A DNA stretch of 16,381 nt from positions 1 through 16,381 of the forward strand of contig JWZX01001107.1 of assembly GCA_001275005.1 (NCBI GenBank), written 5' to 3'. The position numbers were made by a program, and so were the translations under genes. This stretch comes from Chrysochromulina tobinii. Its lineage: Eukaryota; Haptophyta; Prymnesiales; Chrysochromulinaceae. Positions 1 to 6,343 of this stretch are shown in pieces (positions within the stretch are counted from its first letter, which is position 1; each line of letters begins with the position of its first letter). The notes beneath the pieces were generated by a model that was not told the DNA's origin, did no database searches, and saw only the letters and a list, made by a program, of their open reading frames with translations.

Positions 1-3000
1 CGGGTGCACGGGCGTCGTAGTGAGCGTCGACGGCGGGTGCACGGGCGAGCAAGAGGCAGGCGTGCTTGGCGTGATTGCACCGCCGGCACCACCGCCGGCA
101 CCGCCCACCACGGCGCCGCCCACCACGGCGCCGCCGCGGCCGCCCATCTCGCTCGCGAGATCATTCGCCCGTTGGATTGGGGGCTTCAGACGCCCCGCTG
201 ACGATGCCCGTGCCGCAGGGTTCAAACGAGAGCGCACCTGTGGGGAGAGGAGGGCGCCGTGGTGAGCACTCGCCTGCCGAGCCGTGGTGCCGCAGGGTTC
301 AGCCACGAGAGCGCACCGCCGCCGCCGCCATCAGACGGCTCTCGCGCTTCGCTGGCTCCTCGGACGGCTTCGGACGCAGCACACGCGGCGGCGCGAGTCG
401 AGAGCGCCGTGGTGAGCACTTGCATGCAGGGCGGGTCCTCCGCGCTGTGGTAAGCACTTGCATGCAGGGCGGGTCCTCCGCGCTGTGGTGAGAGCACTTG
501 CATGCAAGGCGGGTCCTCCGCATGCAATCGACGCACCTTCGGGCGCAGCACCCGCGGCGGCGCGAGGAGGAGCTCGGCCGTTACGTCCTCCCACGCGCCG
601 AGATTCGCGCCGAGATTCGTGCCGAGATAGCCGGCCGAGTAAGAGCAGCGGCCCGTCCCAGCGCTCAGCTTCTCTGGTCGGGACGCGACCGCGGGGCCTC
701 CGTGCACGGGGCGGCTGGGGTGGTACGCGTGGGCGGGGTAGGGAGCGATTGCAGGGGGGGCCAATGGGGGGGCGATCATCTGGTCCTCGGGCATCTGCAC
801 CTGATGAGGGAGGCACTCAGCACGCACTCGGCATGCAATTACGGGGGCAATCACGAGGGCGATCATCGGGGGGCGATCGTCGGGGGGCGATCTCAGGTGC
901 AATCTCGGGTGCGATCTCGGGGGCGATCTCAGGTGCGATCTCGGGCATCTGCACCTGTGGAAATGTCGACTCGAAAGAATGAGTCAACGCAGCGGCGGCG
1001 GCGGCGGCGGCGGCGACGGGGTTGGCGGCGACAGCGGCGGCGACGGCGGCTGCAGCGGCGGCGGCTTCGGCGGCTTCGGCGGCGGCGGCGGTGGCAGCGG
1101 CGGCGGCGGCAGCAGCGTCGTACGCCGCGGCGGCAGCGGCGGCTTGGGCGGCGGTGATGGCGGTGGGGGCTGCGGTGGTTATGGGGGCATGGGCGCCGTG
1201 ATGGGCATGGGCGCCGTGTTGGGCATGAGGAGCCGGCGGCGCGGCGCAGGACGAGCAGGTCGTGTTGGAGCGCCGTCTTGGGCAGCCCGTGTCACGCGGC
1301 GGCGACGTAGCCTCAATCGCGGCCCAGTCGACTTCAGACGCTCCTCCCTCAGGCATCGCCCCGTTGCGCCCATCTAAGCGCGACTCCTCCCGCGGACTAA
1401 GAGAGTGTTCGGAGGTGCGAGGGCTGTAGTGCGGCGTCTTGGGCGGCAGGCGCTCGACGCCCATCTCGGCGCCCATCTCGGCGCCCATCTCGGCGCCCTC
1501 GACGCTCGCCGCACCCGCCAGCACCCGCGCCACCGCATAGCCTCCCATCGCGTGGACCCGAGCCACCAGCCTCGACGCTAGCGACGCCGGATCGGCAACG
1601 CCCACCTCGGCGCCCCGGGCGCCCGTCTCGGCGCTCTCTCGCGAGGGACGACGGAGGCCCGCGCTCACCGAGCGCCGTCCTGAGCGCCCATCGGCGCCGT
1701 CCTGAGCGCCCACGGCGGCGTAGCCCGTGCCGAGGGCCCTGGCTGCAATGGCCTGGTGGTACGGCTCGACGGAGGCCGAGGGCAGGGAGATCGAGAGCCT
1801 CGCGGGAGATCGCGGCAGATCGAGAGCGTCGCGGGAGATTGAGAGCCTCGCGGGAGATCGCGGCAGATCGAGAGCCTCGCGGGAGATTGAGAGCCTCGCG
1901 GGAGATCGCGGCAGATCGGCCACGGACGAGCCCGGCGACGAGTCGCGCAGCGTCGTACCGGGCGCCTTCGTGGGGGACACGAACTGGTCCATGAGAGCGC
2001 TCAGCGAACTCCGATGGCTGCCCGCACTGCTCGAGCGCCGTGTTGGGCTCCCGTTGGTACCGGCACCGGCGTCACCGGCCGCGCCGAGCGCCGTATTGAG
2101 CGATCGGCGAAGGCTGCTCGTGCGAGATCCCAAATTAGGGCTGCTCGTGCGAGAGCCCAAATTAGGACGCTCCAGGACCGAGAGCGCATCCGCCACGGAA
2201 CGTGGCTTGAGGCCCGCCGCACGGTCGGCCTTCTGGGCGGCGCGTACCTGTGGGGAGAGGAGGGCGTGGCGCCGTGGTGAGCACTTGCATGCCGAGGCCC
2301 GCCGCACGGTCGGCCTTATGGGCGGCGCGTACGATCACGTCCTTGCGCGTAATCAATGTTAATCAATGTTAATCTATGTAAATCAATGGTAATCAATGGT
2401 AATCAATGGTAATCAATGGTAATCAAGGGCAGCGGTGCGTACGATCACGTCCTTGCGCAGCTCCTCGTGCCAGAGAGAGAGCACCATCGGGTAGCTCTCG
2501 TTCACGTCGAACTCGATCATCGCGTTCTCGAGCATACCTGTGGCGAAACGGGCGGGCGCCGTGGTGAGCACTTGCATGCTGGAGGGCGCTCGAGCTCGAT
2601 CCTCGGGCGCCGTGGTGAGCACTTGCATGCTGGAGGGCGCTCGAGCTCGATCCGCGGGCGGGGCGTACTCTCATGCTCTGCCTGGCCCGCGCTCCGTCGC
2701 ATCTTGAAGTGGCCGGCGATCACCTGTGGGGAGAGGAGGGCGCCGTGGTGAGCACTTGCATGCCGCGCTGGCGCGCGCTCCGTCGCCTCTGCAACACGGG
2801 CCCGGCTTCTCACCTGGTTGTCGGAGGCCCAGTCGATGCCCCAGGATTCCTTACGAGTGACGATCTGCATCGTGCCTATCAAGAAGTCAACGTACGCCTT
2901 CGGATCGAGCGAGTCGAGAGCGCCGTGGTGAGCACTTGCATGCACGGCAGGTCCTCCGCGCCGTGGTGAGCACTTGCATGCACGGCAGGTCCTCCGCATG

Positions 3001-3639
3001 CAATCGACGTACCTTCGGATCGAGCGAGTCGGTCCACAGGTCCGCCAGCTCGAACCAGCACCAGTAGAACCGCTCCTTATCCATGAAGCGCTTGCCGTCG
3101 GCGTCTTTGACCCAGTCCTCCGCGGCCGCCTCGAAGGCGGTCTTGGGCGGCGTGGTCGGGTCGAGGGCGAGGACGAGCTTTCGATGCATCACGAGGTACT
3201 CCTCCCTGTCGATCGCCCCGCTCCGGTCCGTATCCGTCGCCTTCCAGATCGTCTCGAGCGCGCGCACGACCTTTGGGTGCGAGAGCAGCAAGACACGCCG
3301 GCGCAGGCCCTCCTCCGTGTAGTACTGCGCGAGCAGCCGCTTCTCGCGGCGTGAGGTCGCATGCAGCTTGGCCTTCTCTCCGAGCTCGCGCATGCGCTCG
3401 ATCTTCACTTGGATCTCGGGCCGCGCCCAATACTCCTCGTCGCGCAGCGGATCGGAGGAAGCTGGGGCCGCCGCCGCCGGCACCATCCACGCTGGCGGCG
3501 GAGCAGCGTCGTCATCGTCGGATCCTGGCGACGGCAGATCAGCGTCCAGGGACGGCAGACCAGCGTCCAGGGACGGCTCGCCGTCGCCGGCCGCCTCGAA
3601 GGCGTTCTTGGGCGGCCAGCCAGTCGCCACGTCGTCCAT
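1..3639 (-). CDS. Gene A: EF-hand protein with long Ser/Ala-rich disordered tail (3' end outside window)
   Basis: Exons on the minus strand: 3639-3013, 2897-2814, 2723-2669, 2537-2443, 2247-955, 800-537, 367-317 and 237 to beyond 1. They total 2706 nt, or 902 codons with no stop. The start is the ATG at 3639, the first in frame. Residues 1-70 are acidic and Pro/Ala-rich. Residues 136-147 form a canonical EF-hand loop (DTDRSGAIDREE). A second loop at 179-190 is degenerate, with Arg instead of Glu at position 12, followed by an aromatic stretch FYWCWFELADLW. Exons 2-4 carry on a folded-looking domain. From about residue 288 the protein is low complexity: two SxPNLGSRTSS units, three 16-residue DLPRSPARLSIS-type repeats near 398-445, then polyalanine. 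Calcium binding is inferred from the first loop; the overall function is not recognised. The tail has many RxxS and SP sites that could be phosphorylated. All seven introns carry introner-like inserts. Exon 1 is the most certain part; exons 7-8 rest on frame and repeat logic only. Confidence 0.75.
238..316 (-). other. Intron A7, type I, family A introner-like
   Basis: The donor is GTGCGCTCTCG after (GCG)4, and the acceptor is CTCTCCCCACAG. Phase 0. The downstream exon start (GTGCGCTCTCG..TGAACCCTGCGGCAC) is repeated at the start of the intron with a small indel. One family A core, GAGTGCTCACCACGGCGCC, precedes the acceptor. Confidence 0.7.
368..536 (-). other. Intron A6, type II, triple family A element
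   Basis: The donor is GTGCGTCGATTGCATGC after CTGCGCCCGAAG. The acceptor ends a 30-bp copy of the upstream exon end that differs at two bases. Phase 0, giving LRPK-PSEEPAK. Three tandem family A cores sit inside. The element is nearly the same as in intron A1, 2.4 kb away in the same gene. Confidence 0.75.
801..954 (-). other. Intron A5, type I, family B introner-like
   Basis: The donor is GTGCAGATGCCCGAG after ACATTTCCACAG, and the acceptor is CCTCCCTCATCAG. Phase 0. The first 15 bases are an exact copy of the downstream exon start. An array of GAGATCGCmCC-like 12-bp units and a family B end (TGCTGAGTGCCTCCCTCATC) follow. Confidence 0.8.
975..1180 (-). repeat. Polyalanine-encoding GCC/GCG repeat tract, gene A exon 5
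   Basis: An impure GCN trinucleotide tract encodes long alanine runs interrupted by Glu, Thr, Val and Tyr. On the opposite strand it appears as a Gly-rich reading frame, which is a shadow. Confidence 0.85.
1760..1920 (-). repeat. Coding tandem repeat, 48-bp unit, gene A exon 5
   Basis: Three copies encode DLPRSPARLSIS followed by REAL, RDAL or LPSA. The units contain the word GGCTCTCAATCTCCCGCGA. In-frame expansion in a disordered region; Ser-Pro and Arg-x-x-Ser sites repeat with it. Confidence 0.85.
2248..2442 (-). other. Intron A4, composite of two inserts
   Basis: The donor is GTACGCACCGC after AAGGACGTGATC, and the acceptor is CTCCCCACAG. Phase 0. Two events are stacked. First comes an AT-rich decamer array, after which the exon end (GCGCAAGGACGTGATC) is repeated. 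Then a 39-bp copy of the downstream exon start, with one mismatch, is followed by a family A element. Only splicing from the first donor to the last acceptor leaves ...KDVI-VRAAQKADRAAG in frame. Confidence 0.75.
2351..2430 (-). repeat. AT-rich decamer tandem repeat in intron A4
   Basis: About eight copies of a 10-bp unit (plus strand AATCAATGGT, with variants AATCAATGTT and AATCTATGTA). It is strikingly AT-rich in a GC-rich window and lies wholly inside intron A4. On the coding strand the unit reads ATTGATTACC, an array of TTGATTAC words that resemble branch-point sequences. Confidence 0.9.
2538..2668 (-). other. Intron A3, type I, tandemly duplicated family A element
   Basis: The donor is GTACGCCCCGCC after CATGAGA, and the acceptor is TTCGCCACAG. 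Phase 1, joining Ser-Met-Leu-Glu. The intron start is a diverged copy of the downstream exon (both carry ATCGAGyTCGA). The element with its exon-like part is repeated twice with a 51-bp period. Confidence 0.75.
2724..2813 (-). other. Intron A2, type I, family A introner-like
   Basis: The donor is GTGAGAAGCC after GACAACCAG, and the acceptor is TCTCCCCACAG. Phase 0. The first 55 or so bases are a diverged copy of the downstream exon start; both share, for example, GCGACGGAGCGCG. One family A core follows. The divergence suggests an older insertion. Confidence 0.75.
2898..3012 (-). other. Intron A1, type II, family A introner-like
   Basis: The donor is GTACGTCGATTGC after ...GATCCGAAG. The acceptor is at the end of a second copy of the exon end (CGACTCGCTCGATCCGAAG), followed by GCGTACGTTGAC. 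Phase 0. It holds two tandem copies of the family A core (TGCATGCAAGTGCTCACC). The element is nearly identical to that in intron A6. Confidence 0.8.
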
Positions 3640-4063
3640 TTTCGACGCGCGTCGGGACGGACTCGCTGAGCAGACCGAGGAAAGGCTCGGAAGGGAAACG
3701 CCTCATACGGCGCCCTTTTGCGTGAAGTAGGTTATACTTCCAAACGCAGCACTCCACCGCGCGTGCAGCGCCTATACACCTGTACATGGTACATGTACAT
3801 GTACCATACAGCACAGATCAGAAAACAGGGAGCATGCCCCATGCTCTGCCGTCGCGCAGAGTAGAGCTCACCACACGAGACCGTCGAGTACATCCCGACC
3901 TTAGCCATGCTGCGACTGCCCAACCCCCGTGTGTCATGCACTTCGCTGCTGTACGAATGGCTGCTGCTGCCGCTGCTATTGCTGCTATTGCTTCGATGTC
4001 TGTGCCTGCCGCTGCTGCGAGAGAGCGCGCGCCGTGCCGGATCTTGGGCAGCTCCTTCCCCTA
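3640..4063. promoter_or_regulatory. Intergenic region upstream of gene A and downstream of gene B
   Basis: No convincing gene. It holds a 22-bp perfect palindrome (3786-3807). An AT-rich patch near 3725-3745 reads AAGTATAACC on the minus strand, a weak TATA-like candidate for gene A. A CTG-rich stretch lies at 3955-4020. A small leucine-rich plus-strand frame here is best explained by the CTG repeats. Promoter status is inferred from position only. Confidence 0.45.
3786..3807. repeat. 22-bp perfect palindrome with repeated GTAC cores
   Basis: ATGGTACATGT followed by its exact reverse complement. With the preceding TGTACATGG it places four GTAC cores 6-7 bp apart. It lies about 150 bp upstream of the gene A start codon. 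Confidence 0.9.
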
Positions 4064-4703
4064 TTAGGCAGACTTCGTTACCGTCTTCTTGGCGAAAAAG
4101 TTGATGAACATGCCGAAGAAGGATGGCTTCTTCGTCGCCGCCTTCTCCGCCATCGGTTGTGCCAGCTCCGCCATCGGTTGTGCCTGCTCCGCCAACACTG
4201 AGCCCGCCTCCTCACGCTCATTCATCTCCGCAAGCACTGCAAACGGGTTCTCGCTCGCATGCTTCGTGACGTTGAACGGCGAGGTGATCTCCGGCAGCAC
4301 CTCCTGTGGCGCGTCGTTCTCATTCTTCATGAGGCCGGCCGAGCGCACCGGCCGCTTCTTTGCGATCTTCTTGATCGGGCTGCTTGGCTTGTCAGCCTTG
4401 GGAGCCGGCGCCTTCTTGACGGAGGCGGACGTGCTGGTGGCGGCGGCAGCGCGGCGAGTGGTAACCGAGGGCTTCTTGCTAAAGGTGATTGTCTGCAGAT
4501 CCTCGGGCTCCAGATCATTCAAAGAAGACCTGGTCACAGGATTGCGGTTCGGTCGGTGATGCGGGCAAGACAGTGCCGAGCATGGAGATCCAACACTCAA
4601 CGGCAGGTGTCTGTAGTGGCCGGCAATGAGTTGGTAGGAGGAGGGGTATGGGGACCGAAGGCCCCCACGCGGCGGCGCACCATTCTCCCTTGCTGGCCGG
4701 CAT
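4064..4703 (-). CDS. Gene B: small basic protein of unknown function
   Basis: Two coding exons on the minus strand: 4703-4681 and 4529-4064, 489 nt, 162 aa. The long frame of exon 2 is open upstream but has no usable ATG. Joining it to MPASKGEW through a GT-AG intron keeps the frame across a split Trp codon (TG/G). The protein is Lys/Ala/Ser-rich, with KKAPAPKADKPSSPIKKIAKKR in the middle, NPFAVLAEMNEREE, a short repeat AQPMAEL/AQPMAEK and a hydrophobic-basic end KKPSFFGMFINFFAKK. No known domain is recognised. The basic stretch could be nuclear targeting or nucleic-acid binding, and the C-terminus a short amphipathic membrane anchor; both are inference. The intron is the only one in the window with no repeat family and no flanking duplication. 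A reversed plus-strand frame over the same span looks less natural. The 5' exon is the least certain part. Confidence 0.55.
4530..4680 (-). other. Intron B1, ordinary intron without introner features
   Basis: Donor GAATG/GTGCGCC, acceptor CCTGTGACCAG/GTCTTC, phase 2, 151 bp. No direct repeat with either exon, no family A-D motif, no tandem repeats. It serves as an internal contrast to the other introns. It is inferred only from the need for an ATG in frame. Confidence 0.5.
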
Positions 4704-4927
4704 CGTCGTCGGCGATTTCAAATCGAAGGCCCGCGACGAAGTTCCACAGGAAGAGAAATAGTTGACGATATCCGGGCGACCTGCATCGTCAGAATTGATC
4801 TTTCAACGCAGAAGATTTCAGGAAATTGACGTTACTCACCGCTTGCGGACTTCAATACGAAACACTGTTAGGAACCTACGAAACACGATCTCGCTGGTTG
4901 CCGCTGCAAGGCCTCGGCCCTGGTAAA
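4704..4927. promoter_or_regulatory. Divergent promoter region between genes B and C
   Basis: No gene seen. It is less GC-rich than the flanking coding DNA. On the minus strand a strong donor (GCGGTGAGTAAC, from 4839) and an acceptor (GATGCAG ending at 4781) could delimit a 59-bp 5' UTR intron of gene B. The transcription starts of B and C cannot be placed. Confidence 0.4.
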
Positions 4928-6162
4928 ATGCCGATCACCCATCTCTTTCACGTGCCGAATCTTGACTATCCAGGCGTGCGGCATTTGCATCGCGATCCAG
5001 ACATAATTGCCATCGATCACTTTGCCAGCGACGACGAGTGCGACGGCCTGGCGCAGCTCTACGCGCGCTCGCACGGCCGAGCGCGCCCATCGGCGACTGC
5101 TCCTGGTCAGGAGGCGCTGCGTACGTCGACGACCGTGTTTCCGGACGAGCTAGAGGTGCGATGGCTGCGCGAGCGCATCGCTCAGGCTACCAACATCGCA
5201 TCGCTCGAGCAGCTGGAACCGACCAAGCTGACCCGCTATGCTGCGGGCGAGTACTTTCGGAAGCACATCGACGCCTCCTTCCTCAACGAGAAGATGTGGG
5301 CTTACGCCGCGCGCCTCGCCGGCGTCGACGAGGACGGCGTGCAGGCGCCGTGCAGCTGGCCGAGCCGCTTCGTCACCCTCTTCCTCTACCTCAATGACGT
5401 GGACCGAGGCGGACGTACGCGCTTCCGTTGGCTCCACAGCTCGGCATGCGGAGGGCGGCATGCGAGGGCGGCATGCGAGGGCGGCATGCGAGGGCGGCAT
5501 GCGAGGGCTCACCACGGCGCCATCCTCTCCCCACAGGTACGCGCTTCCGGTGGCTCGACGGCTCCGGATCCATGCCTGGCGGCGCTGTCTTCACGCAGTC
5601 GATCGAGGCACTCGCTGCGGCCGCGGCCGCCGCCGATGCTTCTTCCGTGCCCATCACGGCGCTTCCTCACGAATTCCGTGCCCATCACGGCGCCGATGCT
5701 TCTTCCGTACCAGGGACAGCCGAGCCGCCTGCGACCGCGCCCATCACGGCGCCTGACGAACCACAGGGTTCGACCAGCGTGAACGAGCTGCCTGCGACCG
5801 CGCCGGCCTTTCGAGAGCCCGCGTCGGAGTTGAACATCAAGGAGCTCAACATCAAGCCGATCAAGGGGACGGCGATCTTGCACTTTCCGAGCACACGCCA
5901 AGAGTTCGGATGCGTACCAGATCCGCGCACGATGCACGAGAGCGAGCCAGCTCTGGACGAGAAGCTCATCGTGCAGCAGTTCATCTGGCCCGTGCCGCTG
6001 CGAGCGCCGAGTGCGGCAGACGGCCATGGCTTCGCCAGCGAGGCTCAGGGGCAGGCGCAGGGGCAGGCCGAGGGCATCATGTGGGGCGCCCAGCACGGCG
6101 CCCAACATGAAGACGTGCGGGCCGAGTGGGCGGCCATCCTGGCCGCCGCTGGCAGCGGCTGA
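4928..6162 (+). CDS. Gene C: prolyl 4-hydroxylase-like 2-oxoglutarate/Fe(II) dioxygenase
   Basis: Exons 4928-5414 and 5537-6162, 1113 nt, 370 aa. The start is the first ATG in frame (GTAAAATGC context). The P4H catalytic fold begins at about residue 20 (DPDIIAIDHFASDDECDGL). The metal site is His113 and Asp115 in YFRKHIDASF, with distal His296 in TMHESEP. Lys305 in DEKLIVQQFIW is the expected 2-oxoglutarate ligand, at the usual spacing. VTLFLYLNDVDRGGRTRFRWL and KGTAILHFPS are typical core strands. The family hydroxylates prolyl residues in secreted or cell-wall proteins, or in cytosolic targets; no signal peptide is visible here, so cytosolic or nuclear action is more likely. Between the core strands lies an insert of about 100 residues, rich in Ala/Pro/Ser and made of in-frame duplications. 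The intron sits at the start of that insert. The C-terminus is Gln/Ala-rich. The enzyme class is secure; the substrate is unknown. Confidence 0.9.
5415..5536 (+). other. Intron C1, type I, family A introner-like
   Basis: Donor GTACGCGCTTCC after GGCGGAC, acceptor CTCTCCCCACAG, phase 1. The downstream exon start (GTACGCGCTTCCGgTGGCTC) is copied at the intron start with one mismatch. About five GCATGCGAGGGCG units at 5445-5508 and a family A end (GCTCACCACGGCGCC) follow. Splicing restores GGRTRFRWLDG. Confidence 0.9.
5445..5508 (+). repeat. 13-bp tandem repeat in intron C1
   Basis: Consecutive units of GCATGCGAGGGCG, the first variant GCATGCGGAGGGCG. Purely intronic. Confidence 0.9.
5634..5800 (+). 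repeat. In-frame coding duplications in the P4H insert
   Basis: GATGCTTCTTCCGTrCC recurs at a 60-bp period (about 5635 and 5695). GAGCyGCCTGCGACCGCGCC recurs at a 63-bp period (5722 and 5785). Between the repeats lie copies of CCCATCACGGCGC. Both periods are multiples of three and the frame stays open, so these look like retained coding insertions, not introns. Confidence 0.8.
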
Positions 6163-6343
6163 GTGGTGCCGTTGAACAGCAACAGCACCAGGCAGGCAGA
6201 CGTGTAAAAGTTATGATCTCCAAAGTCATCATCGTTTTCACAACCGTTTCGCTTCCTGGCTTCGGGAGCTCTGCGTTCGCCCCGTCTGTCGCCCACTTGG
6301 CGACTCGCGACGGCCCTCAGTTCGACTTGGACAAAGCTGCTCG
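6163..6343 (+). other. Spacer between gene C stop and gene D start
   Basis: 181 bp. It holds a TGTAA word at 6203, about 40 bp after the gene C stop; this is the known poly(A) signal of green algae and only a weak hint here. An ATG at 6213 opens a frame that overlaps the gene D start out of frame. The spacer probably contains both the gene C 3' end and the gene D promoter or 5' UTR. Confidence 0.35.

Noticed and set aside
979-1377. Glycine-rich plus-strand reading frame
   Set aside because: It is the reverse of the polyalanine tract of gene A exon 5.
817-2307. A single 496-codon minus-strand reading frame running from gene A exon 5 through 817
   Set aside because: Its last part (EIAPEIAP repeats to PSAC) is intron A5, and its first codons lie in intron A4. 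Exon 5 is 955-2247.
3907-4104. Plus-strand ATG frame with a leucine run like a membrane segment
   Set aside because: The hydrophobic run comes from CTG repeats; no family resemblance, and it overlaps the end of gene B.
4089-4559. Plus-strand frame opposite gene B
   Set aside because: It has no initial ATG, and the minus-strand reading gives a more natural Lys/Glu/Pro-rich protein that joins an ATG exon in frame.
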